From contig JAHEGF010000100.1 of the NCBI GenBank assembly GCA_024645155.1, positions 3,848 through 10,824 on the forward strand: a DNA stretch of 6,977 bases. The letters run 5' to 3'. The notes below the pieces were generated by a model, which was not told where the DNA came from, searched no databases, and saw only the letters and a program-made list of their open reading frames with translations. A program made the position numbers and the translations under genes. Shown here one piece after another: positions 1 through 5,556 of the stretch. Origin of the DNA: Phyllobacteriaceae bacterium (GTDB taxonomy: Bacteria; Pseudomonadota; Alphaproteobacteria; Rhizobiales; Rhizobiaceae). Within the stretch, counting starts at the first letter, position 1. Every line of letters starts with the position of its first letter.

Positions 1-665
1 TTGCCGGCGGCCACGAGGACTTGCACTGGTCAATGTCAAACCTGTTTGATGCAATGGGGGCCATGTCTTCGAAGTACAATGATACGCCGGCCACTGCCTC
101 GCGCGCCTATGATGTCAGCCGGGACGGTTTCGTTATTGCCGGCGGCGCCGGTGTACTGGTGCTTGAAGAACTGGAACACGCCAGGGCGCGTGGAGCAAAA
201 ATCCACGCCGAGATCGTCGGATACGGCGCAACCTCCGACGGCTACGACATGGTGGCACCTTCGGGTGAAGGTGCGGTGCGATGCATGAAGCTGGCGCTGG
301 ACGGAGTCGACGGCACAGTCGACTACATCAACACGCACGGCACCTCCACACCGGTCGGCGACAGCAAAGAAATCGGGGCGATCCGTCAGGTCTTCGGCGA
401 CAACATTCCAGCCGTCGGATCGACGAAATCGCTGACCGGGCATTCACTCGGTGCCGCCGGGGTCCAGGAATCGATCTATTCCCTGTTAATGATGAAGAAC
501 AATTTCATTGCTGAAAGCGCACATATCCAGGAACTCGACCCGGAGTTTGAGGGCGTGCCGATTGTCAGAAAGCGCATCGACAGGCCGTTCGATATCGCCC
601 TGTCCAATTCGTTCGGATTTGGCGGCACAAACGCAACGCTGGTGTTTAGACGCTACAACGCCTGA
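1..665 (+). CDS. fabB: 3-oxoacyl-ACP synthase I (FabB), 3' part only
   Basis: Beta-ketoacyl-ACP synthase I condenses malonyl-ACP with growing acyl-ACP in the cytosolic type II fatty acid pathway and is needed for unsaturated fatty acid synthesis. The window opens inside the gene: the first full codon is at position 3 and 220 codons remain of about 405 usual for the family, so the N-terminal half with the catalytic cysteine is missing. The visible part has the KAS I hallmark FDAMGAMSSKYND, the first catalytic histidine in THGTST (codon 336-338), the conserved lysine (426-428) and second catalytic histidine in STKSLTGHSLGAAG (441-443), and the C-terminal SNSFGFGGTNA loop. KAS II (FabF) is the alternative, but the DAMGAMSS region fits FabB better, as does the adjacent fabI. 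The stop codon TGA at 663-665 overlaps the ribosome binding site of fabI, suggesting translational coupling. By analogy with related genomes fabA should lie just upstream; this is inference. Confidence 0.95.
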   Translation, partial: AGGHEDLHWSMSNLFDAMGAMSSKYNDTPATASRAYDVSRDGFVIAGGAGVLVLEELEHARARGAKIHAEIVGYGATSDGYDMVAPSGEGAVRCMKLALDGVDGTVDYINTHGTSTPVGDSKEIGAIRQVFGDNIPAVGSTKSLTGHSLGAAGVQESIYSLLMMKNNFIAESAHIQELDPEFEGVPIVRKRIDRPFDIALSNSFGFGGTNATLVFRRYNA

Positions 666-674
666 GGATAATTC

Positions 675-1487
675 ATGGACGGACTGATGAAGGGCAAGCG
701 TGGCTTGGTGACCGGTGTTGCCAATGATCACTCGATCGCGTGGGGTATTGCAAGAAAGATCGCCGAACAGGGCGGTGAAGTGGCATTTACCTATCAGGGA
801 GAGAGTTTTGGACGACGGGTTCGCCCACTCGCAGAAAGCATCGGCGCCTCGCTCGTGTTGCCGTGCGATGTTACAGACATCGAAACGGTCGACGCGGTTT
901 TCGAGCGGCTGAAGGAAGAATGGGGCAGCATTGACTATATCGTCCATTCGATCGGATTTTCCGACCGAAATGAGTTGAAGGGTCTTTACGCAGACACTTC
1001 GCGCGAGAATTTTACCAACACCATGGTCATCTCGTGCTTTTCGTTTACCGAAATGGCGAAACGTGCCGCGGTGCTGATGCCGAATGGCGGCTCCATGATT
1101 ACCATGACCTATGCCGGTTCAGAGCGGGTGATGCCAAACTATAACGTCATGGGAATTGCCAAGGCGGCACTGGAAGCCAGCGTTCGCTATCTGGCAAGCG
1201 ACTACGGTCCGGCCGGTATCCGCGTCAATGCGATTTCGGCAGGACCGGTGCGGACGCTGGCAGGGGCCGGCATATCCGATGCCCGCCAAATGTACAATTA
1301 CCAGCAGCGCAATGCACCGCTCAGGCGCAGCATCACAATCGAGGATGTTGGCGGCGCCGGTCTTTACCTGCTGTCCGACCTGTCAACGGGCGTCACCGGC
1401 GAAGTTCATCATGTCGATTCCGGCTATCATTCGATATCCATGCCGACGCTTGATGAACTGCGGCGTACCGACCCGGAAAATGTCTGA
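675..1487 (+). CDS. fabI: Enoyl-ACP reductase (FabI)
   Basis: NAD(P)H-dependent enoyl-ACP reductase reduces trans-2-enoyl-ACP to acyl-ACP, the last step of each elongation cycle, in the cytosol. The 270-residue protein is a divergent short-chain dehydrogenase fold of normal FabI length (E. coli 262). Seen in it: the nucleotide-binding start GKRGLVTGVANDHSIAWGIA (7-26), CDV (64-66), HSIGF (91-95), and the FabI active site with Tyr146, Tyr156 and Lys163 in Y-x6-K (PNYNVMGIAK), then NAISAGPVRTLAGAGI (185-200) and the C-terminal HVDSGYHS. The ATG at 675 is preceded by GAGGA at 664-668, 6 bases away, and gives an N-terminus aligning with E. coli FabI; an ATG at codon 5 is less likely. It lies 9 bases after fabB in the same operon. 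Odd point: the residue equivalent to E. coli Phe203, a triclosan-resistance position, is Ala203. Rhizobial genomes often carry two FabI paralogues; this is the one linked to fabB. Confidence 0.95.
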   Translation: MDGLMKGKRGLVTGVANDHSIAWGIARKIAEQGGEVAFTYQGESFGRRVRPLAESIGASLVLPCDVTDIETVDAVFERLKEEWGSIDYIVHSIGFSDRNELKGLYADTSRENFTNTMVISCFSFTEMAKRAAVLMPNGGSMITMTYAGSERVMPNYNVMGIAKAALEASVRYLASDYGPAGIRVNAISAGPVRTLAGAGISDARQMYNYQQRNAPLRRSITIEDVGGAGLYLLSDLSTGVTGEVHHVDSGYHSISMPTLDELRRTDPENV

Positions 1488-1508
1488 AATTGGGCCTGAT
1501 ACGGATAG

Positions 1509-2519
1509 TCAACGCCAGGCGTGAAGGACCTTGAAACCACTTTCCAGGCGCACTTCCTCAAGCCGCCGGAAAGCGTTCTTGAGCACCTGTTCATAAGGCA
1601 AATTGCGGTTTGCCACCATGAACAGACGGCCCCCGGGCTTCAGTGCCCGCGACGCCGCCTGGATCATCCCCGTTCCGATTTCCGGTTCCGCCGTGCGGTC
1701 AAGGTGAAATGGCGGGTTCATTACCACGACATCATATGAGCGGCCGACCTCTTCACGAAGCAAGTCAACCCAATGGAATTCAAGTGTGGTATTTCCGGCA
1801 AGCGGCAAGATATTGCGGTGTGCAGCCTCAAGCGACGTATAGTCGGCTTCGTAGAGATCAAGACTGCTGATATCCGGCGAAGCCTGCAAAAGAGCGGCCG
1901 ACAGGTACCCCCAGCCAGCGGCAAAATCTGCCGCGCTTCCCTTCAACCTTGACGGCAGCGTTTCGGCCAGCAGCCTTGATGCAATGTCAACACGGCCTGC
2001 CGAAAACATGCCCGGTGCCGTTTCAAACCGGCCATCTGCAAGCGGCATCCCTTGAACAGGCGGCAAGACCGGCGCATTTGCGTTTTTGCGAAACCAGAAA
2101 ACCGTGCCGTGAAACTTGGATCGGAAGTCTTCCAGTTCAAGCTGCCTTGCCAATCGCTTGCGCAAACTGTCAATACCGTCCGTCTTGCCTCCCGCTACAA
2201 CGATGCGCCCTTGCGGCTTCACACGTGACAAGGCGTCGGCAATCCATGCCTCGTTGAGGCCACGGTGGCGGGAACACAGGACGAGCGCCAGATCATAGCC
2301 GTCGCCTTCCGTTATCGGCGCCACTGTCCTGTCAGCGCTTTGCAGGGAAAGGTAGTCCGGCCGGAATCCCTGGACCCACGAGGTGTCGCGCGGCCAACCA
2401 GCCGGGACAGCATTTGATTTTCGTGCACCTATGATCAAGACCCGGCAATTTTCGCGCGGCAGGTCGATCAAGCCGTTTTCAAATGGATAAAACAGGGTTC
2501 TGTGAAAGTCTCGGTCCAT
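1509..2519 (-). CDS. rsmC: RsmC-like class I SAM-dependent methyltransferase (putative 16S rRNA guanine-N2 methylase)
   Basis: Predicted SAM-dependent N2-guanine methyltransferase; E. coli RsmC methylates G1207 of 16S rRNA in the small subunit. The 336-residue product is close to RsmC in length (343) and has its two-domain plan. Residues 1-150 form a degenerate methyltransferase-like half (VLIIGA, YDLALVLCSRH, RVKPQGRIVVAGGK). Residues 165-336 are the catalytic half, with motif I-like AADFAAGWGYLSAALL, an acidic strand LDLYEAD, the N2-guanine methylase signature NPPFH (about 268-272) and LKPGGRLFMVANRNLPYE after it. Motif I lacks the usual second glycine pattern (AAGWG), as in RsmC relatives. 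The start is taken as ATG at 2519 rather than GTG at 2522, because AGGTG (2531-2527) is 7 bases from the ATG but only 4 from the GTG. It lies downstream of pnp on the same strand, but a strong terminator separates them. It converges with fabI with 21 bases between stops. The exact RNA target (G1207 or another guanine) is not shown by the sequence. Confidence 0.82.
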   Translation of the reverse strand: MDRDFHRTLFYPFENGLIDLPRENCRVLIIGARKSNAVPAGWPRDTSWVQGFRPDYLSLQSADRTVAPITEGDGYDLALVLCSRHRGLNEAWIADALSRVKPQGRIVVAGGKTDGIDSLRKRLARQLELEDFRSKFHGTVFWFRKNANAPVLPPVQGMPLADGRFETAPGMFSAGRVDIASRLLAETLPSRLKGSAADFAAGWGYLSAALLQASPDISSLDLYEADYTSLEAAHRNILPLAGNTTLEFHWVDLLREEVGRSYDVVVMNPPFHLDRTAEPEIGTGMIQAASRALKPGGRLFMVANRNLPYEQVLKNAFRRLEEVRLESGFKVLHAWR

Positions 2520-2539
2520 CACACTGCACCTATCTAAAC

Positions 2540-2574
2540 AAAAAAAACGCGGGCGATCCCGCCGCCCGCGTTTT
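2540..2574 (-). terminator. Intrinsic terminator of pnp
   Basis: A perfect 12-bp inverted repeat (arms 2544-2555 and 2563-2574, GC-rich core flanked by A/T pairs) with a 7-base loop. Read on the - strand it is followed by eight T residues (2547-2540, overlapping the base of the stem). It begins 31 bases after the pnp stop codon. The Shine-Dalgarno of the next gene (2531-2527) starts only 8 bases beyond the T run. Confidence 0.9.
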
Positions 2575-2590
2575 CCAACATGTGTGTTGG
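2575..2590. repeat. Small inverted repeat abutting the pnp terminator
   Basis: CCAACA (2575-2580) and TGTTGG (2585-2590) form a 6-bp stem with a 4-base loop. In the pnp transcript this hairpin would come immediately before the terminator stem with no gap, so the two could stack end to end. It could help protect the mRNA 3' end or be chance; no homologue is known to me. Confidence 0.5.
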
Positions 2591-2605
2591 GGAAACCTGT
2601 TTCGA

Positions 2606-4747
2606 TCAGGCTTTCTCTTCGGTCCTCGGCTCACGGGCGATTTCCTCACCGGTTTCCTGATCAACCACTTTCATCGACAGACGAACCTTGCCGCGCTCGT
2701 CAAAACCCATGAGCTTGACAAAAACCTTGTCGCCTTCCTTGACGACATCAGAGGTCTTGGCGACACGCTCCTGTGCAAGCTGCGAAATGTGAACCAGGCC
2801 ATCTTTCGGTCCAAAGAAGTTCACGAAGGCGCCGAAGTCGGCAACCTTGACGACCGTGCCCTGGTAGATAACACCGACTTCCGGTTCGGCAGTAAGCGAA
2901 TGAATCCACTTCTTTGCTGCCTCGATTTCCTTGGCGTTGGAAGAAGCGATCTTGACCGTGCCGTCGTCTTCAATGTTGATCTTGGCTCCGGTCTTTTCAA
3001 CGATTTCGCGAATGATCTTGCCACCAGCGCCAATCACATCACGGATCTTGTCGGTCGGGATATTCATGACCTCGATGCGCGGTGCGAATTCACCAAGCTC
3101 TTCGCGGCTCTCAGACAACGCCTTTGCCATTTCGCCGAGAATGTGAATGCGGCCATCCTTTGCCTGCGCGAGGGCCACCTTCATGATCTCGGACGTGATG
3201 CCGTCGATCTTGATGTCCATCTGCAGTGACGTGATACCGTTTTCGGTTCCTGCAACCTTGAAATCCATGTCGCCAAGATGGTCTTCGTCGCCAAGTATGT
3301 CGGAAAGAACGGCATAACGCTCGCCCTCCTTGATCAGGCCCATGGCAATGCCAGCAACAGGTGACGCGAGCGGCACACCGGCATCCATGAGGGCAAGCGA
3401 AGTTCCACAAACCGTCGCCATCGATGAAGAGCCGTTGGATTCGGTGATCTCGGAAACAACCCGAATGGTATAGGGAAATTCTTCCTTGACCGGCAGAATC
3501 GGGCGTATCGCGCGCCACGCCAGTTTGCCGTGGCCGATTTCGCGGCGGCCGGGAGAACCCATGCGGCCGGTCTCACCAACCGAGTAAGGCGGGAAGTTGT
3601 AGTGAAGAAGGAAGGCTTCCTTGTAGGTGCCGGTCAGCGAGTCGATGAACTGCTCATCTTCTCCTGTTCCCAATGTTGCGACCACAAGTGCCTGCGTTTC
3701 ACCGCGGGTAAAGACCGCCGATCCATGCGTGCGCGGCAGGACACCGGCTTCCGATACAATCTGGCGTACCGTCGACAGGTTGCGTCCATCGATGCGCGAG
3801 CCGGTATCGAGGATGTTCCAGCGAACGACGCGCGCCTGCAGCGATTTGAACACGGTGGCCACCTGTTCGGCTGACCATTTCGGTGCTTCATCTTCACTTT
3901 CAGGACGGAATGCTTCAACCACCTTGGCCTTCGCGGCATCGATCGCGTTGTAGCGTTCCTGCTTGTCGATAATCTTGTAGGCGCCGCGCAGATCATCCTC
4001 GACGATCTTGAGCATTTCGGCTTCCAGTTCGGAATGGTCGTCCGGCTGATAGTCGCGCGGATCCTTAGCAGCCACTTCCGCAAGCTTGATGATCGCATCA
4101 ATTACCGGCTGGAAACCGGTGTGGCCGAACATCACGGCGCCGAGCATTACATCTTCGTCAAGCTCATTGGCTTCGGATTCGACCATCAGGACGGCGTCGC
4201 CGGTGCCGGCGACAATCAGGTCGAGCGACGATTCGGGCATTTCATCGACATTCGGGTTGAGAACATACTCACCATCGATAAAGCCGACACGTGCACCGCC
4301 GATCGGGCCCATGAACGGAACACCGGAAAGCGTCAATGCTGCCGAGGCAGCAACCAGTGCTAGAATGTCCGGATTGTTTTCCAGATCGTGCTGCAACACG
4401 GTCAAGACGACCTGCGTCTCGTTCTTGTAACCGTCGGCAAAAAGCGGGCGGATCGGACGGTCGATCAAACGCGACGTGAGTGTTTCGTTTTCGCTTGGGC
4501 GGCCTTCGCGCTTGAAAAAGCCACCGGGAATGCGCCCGGCAGCGAAAGCCTTCTCCTGATAGTTTACCGTCAGCGGGAAGAAATCCTGACCGGGTTTGGC
4601 CGACTTGGCGGATACGACCGTGGCCAGCACGACGGATTCACCATAAGTGGCCAATACCGCACCGTCAGCTTGACGGGCAATCTTGCCGGTCTCAAGCGTC
4701 AGCGGACGGCCGCCCCAGTCAATTTCTACCTTGTGTATATTAAACAT
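2606..4747 (-). CDS. pnp: Polyribonucleotide nucleotidyltransferase (PNPase)
   Basis: PNPase degrades RNA 3' to 5' with phosphate, releasing nucleoside diphosphates, and can run in reverse to add tails. It acts as a cytosolic homotrimer, often with RNase E. The 713-residue protein has the full domain order: first RNase PH domain (about 10-145), helical linker (about 240-305), second RNase PH domain (about 315-545), KH domain (about 555-615, with the loop IGAGGK at 572-577) and S1 domain (about 622-694). Active-site residues are present: phosphate-binding SSMA (440-443) and the LGDEDHLGDMDFK block, where Asp489, Asp495 and Lys497 match E. coli Asp486, Asp492 and Lys494. Length matches the family (711 in E. 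coli). The ATG at 4747 has AAGGA 8 bases upstream (4760-4756). It follows rpsO on the same strand after a 292-base, hairpin-rich spacer, as in many proteobacteria where pnp is controlled through RNase III cleavage and autoregulation; whether that holds here is inference. Confidence 0.98.
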   Translation of the reverse strand: MFNIHKVEIDWGGRPLTLETGKIARQADGAVLATYGESVVLATVVSAKSAKPGQDFFPLTVNYQEKAFAAGRIPGGFFKREGRPSENETLTSRLIDRPIRPLFADGYKNETQVVLTVLQHDLENNPDILALVAASAALTLSGVPFMGPIGGARVGFIDGEYVLNPNVDEMPESSLDLIVAGTGDAVLMVESEANELDEDVMLGAVMFGHTGFQPVIDAIIKLAEVAAKDPRDYQPDDHSELEAEMLKIVEDDLRGAYKIIDKQERYNAIDAAKAKVVEAFRPESEDEAPKWSAEQVATVFKSLQARVVRWNILDTGSRIDGRNLSTVRQIVSEAGVLPRTHGSAVFTRGETQALVVATLGTGEDEQFIDSLTGTYKEAFLLHYNFPPYSVGETGRMGSPGRREIGHGKLAWRAIRPILPVKEEFPYTIRVVSEITESNGSSSMATVCGTSLALMDAGVPLASPVAGIAMGLIKEGERYAVLSDILGDEDHLGDMDFKVAGTENGITSLQMDIKIDGITSEIMKVALAQAKDGRIHILGEMAKALSESREELGEFAPRIEVMNIPTDKIRDVIGAGGKIIREIVEKTGAKINIEDDGTVKIASSNAKEIEAAKKWIHSLTAEPEVGVIYQGTVVKVADFGAFVNFFGPKDGLVHISQLAQERVAKTSDVVKEGDKVFVKLMGFDERGKVRLSMKVVDQETGEEIAREPRTEEKA

Positions 4748-4776
4748 CTATCTTGTCCTTCATACGTATGTATCAG

Positions 4777-4791
4777 GCAAACCTGGTTTGC
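4777..4791. repeat. Near-perfect palindrome in the pnp leader
   Basis: GCAAACCTGGTTTGC: 7-base arms around a single central T. It ends about 29 bases upstream of the pnp start codon. It could be a DNA operator (symmetrical, one central base) or a hairpin in the mRNA leader with a 3-base loop and 6-bp stem. No known regulator is assigned. Confidence 0.5.
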
Positions 4792-4860
4792 ACTGCACAC
4801 ATCCTGTTAGCGGTCTCCAGACCAGCCACGGGCAAGACAACGGGAAGCTCTTTTCGTCTG

Positions 4861-4878
4861 CGGAACATCAAAGTTCCG
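4861..4878. repeat. Hairpin in the rpsO-pnp spacer
   Basis: CGGAAC (4861-4866) and GTTCCG (4873-4878) make a perfect 6-bp stem with a 6-base loop. It lies mid-spacer. Function unknown; a site for endonuclease processing is possible. Confidence 0.4.
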
Positions 4879-4968
4879 AAAGCGTCCTGCAATCCTGCCC
4901 CATGACCCGTACCAGGAAACTGCGCCCTGCGTGGCACCCCTTGTGCCCGGTCCAGAGCGATTTGTGCA

Positions 4969-4991
4969 TGCGGGAAAACTTTGCTCCCGCA
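4969..4991. repeat. Hairpin in the rpsO-pnp spacer
   Basis: TGCGGGA (4969-4975) and TCCCGCA (4985-4991) form a perfect 7-bp GC-rich stem with a 9-base loop. On the - strand no T run follows, so it is not a typical terminator. With the neighbouring 5001-5032 hairpin it forms a tandem pair, separated by nine bases, just after rpsO. Confidence 0.55.
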
Positions 4992-5000
4992 GGCAATTGG

Positions 5001-5032
5001 CCGATGCGCCGGAAAAACGCCAAGCGCATCGG
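5001..5032 (-). repeat. Stem-loop directly after rpsO
   Basis: A perfect 9-bp stem (CCGATGCGC at 5001-5009 with GCGCATCGG at 5024-5032) and a 14-base loop that contains five T residues when read on the - strand. It begins 7 bases after the rpsO stop codon. The T residues are in the loop rather than after the stem, so it is better read as an mRNA 3' stabiliser, attenuator or RNase processing site than as a normal intrinsic terminator. Confidence 0.6.
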
Positions 5033-5039
5033 GTTACAA

Positions 5040-5309
5040 TCAGCGGCGCAAGCCCAGTTTGCCGATCAATGCCTGGTAACGCTCTTCGTCCCGCGATTTT
5101 ACATAATCGAGAAGACGGCGGCGTTGTGAAACCATTTTCAGGAGGCCGCGACGCGAATGATTATCGTGTTTGTGGCTCTTGAAATGATCGGTAAGGTTCT
5201 TGATCCGTTCGGACAGCACTGCGACCTGGACATCGGGAGACCCGGTGTCGCCTTTCTTGGTGCCAAATTCCTTGATAAGTTCCTGCTTGCGTTCTGCAGT
5301 AATCGACAT
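5040..5309 (-). CDS. rpsO: 30S ribosomal protein S15
   Basis: S15 is a primary 16S rRNA-binding protein that binds the central domain (helices 20-22) and starts assembly of the platform of the small subunit. The 89-residue product has the family's normal length and its conserved core: KKGDTGSPDVQVAVLSERI (about 18-36), LTDHFKSHKHDNHSRRGLL (about 39-57), MVSQRRRLLDYVK and the basic C-terminus LGLRR. The ATG at 5309 follows AAGGA 8 bases upstream (5322-5318). pnp lies downstream on the same strand, the common rpsO-pnp order. truB and rbfA, which often precede rpsO in proteobacteria, are not next to it here; a divergent hydrolase gene takes that place. The leader contains possible alternative hairpins, consistent with S15 autoregulation, which is known in several phyla with unrelated RNA structures. 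Confidence 0.98.
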   Translation of the reverse strand: MSITAERKQELIKEFGTKKGDTGSPDVQVAVLSERIKNLTDHFKSHKHDNHSRRGLLKMVSQRRRLLDYVKSRDEERYQALIGKLGLRR

Positions 5310-5361
5310 CGTGTAATTCCTTTCAGTTTGTCAGGAAACGGGATGCCCACATCCGGGATGT
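5310..5361 (-). promoter_or_regulatory. Putative structured rpsO mRNA leader (S15 autoregulation candidate)
   Basis: Two hairpins compete for the same bases: GGATG (5341-5345) with CATCC (5350-5354), 4-base loop, and ACATC (5349-5353) with GATGT (5357-5361), 3-base loop. Closer to the gene, AGGAA on the + strand (5333-5337) is the match to TTCCT (5317-5321), so the rpsO Shine-Dalgarno can pair with upstream mRNA through a 5-bp stem with an 11-base loop. Such masking would suit translational feedback by S15. The pairings are seen; the regulatory role is inferred, and stems this short can arise by chance. Confidence 0.4.
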
Positions 5362-5413
5362 CGTCCAGCCGGGGCCATGTGAAACAACCGCGCCAGGCAC
5401 GGTGTTGCAGCGC

Positions 5414-5442
5414 ATATAGTGGAAGTCGTGTTCAATTACCAG
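5414..5442 (-). promoter_or_regulatory. Weak candidate promoter for rpsO
   Basis: On the - strand CTATAT (5419-5414) matches the -10 form common in alphaproteobacterial housekeeping promoters. A poor -35 (CTGGTA, 5442-5437) sits 17 bases upstream. Transcription would begin near 5407 and give a leader of about 97 bases that includes the paired elements at 5310-5361. The weak -35 keeps confidence low. The rest of the 247-base divergent region (5310-5556) shows no other clear signal, including for the + strand gene. Confidence 0.28.
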
Positions 5443-5556
5443 AGGAAATAGTACGCTGCAGGTGACAGGACGGGTTTACCCGGTTCATGGATCACCAAAT
5501 ACGCGAATATTACCGCTACGCCTGCATTTAGCCGCAATTGGTGCATCTTTGAGCGC

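Larger units (their letters stand above)
4748..5039 (-). other. rpsO-pnp intergenic spacer, rich in inverted repeats
   Basis: This 292-base stretch carries no convincing gene. It holds the pnp ribosome binding site (4756-4760) and at least seven inverted repeats: 4761-4770 (perfect palindrome CATACGTATG), 4777-4791, 4812-4823, 4861-4878, 4933-4947, 4969-4991 and 5001-5032. The longest are listed separately. None is followed on the - strand by a proper T run, so none looks like a standard intrinsic terminator, and rpsO-pnp cotranscription is plausible. In E. coli the same spacer holds a terminator, a pnp promoter and an RNase III-cleaved stem. I could not identify a persuasive pnp promoter here. 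Confidence 0.6.

Noticed and set aside
1510..1520. ACGCCAGGCGT inverted repeat at the end of the rsmC-like gene as a terminator
   Set aside because: The centre is a single base, there is no T run on either strand, and it lies within coding sequence.
2483..3229. 248-codon open frame on the + strand
   Set aside because: It is antisense to the pnp C-terminus and runs through the pnp terminator; composition is that of a shadow frame.
5001..5032. Intrinsic terminator of rpsO
   Set aside because: The T residues are in the loop and not after the stem, so it fails the standard model; kept as a stem-loop of uncertain role.
4683..5129. 148-codon open frame on the + strand spanning the rpsO-pnp spacer
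   Set aside because: It overlaps the starts and ends of two certain genes on the other strand, has no family resemblance, and covers the hairpin-rich spacer.
5414..5434. TTGAAC with TATATG as an rpsO promoter on the - strand
   Set aside because: The spacing is only about 11 bases, too short for a sigma-70 type promoter.
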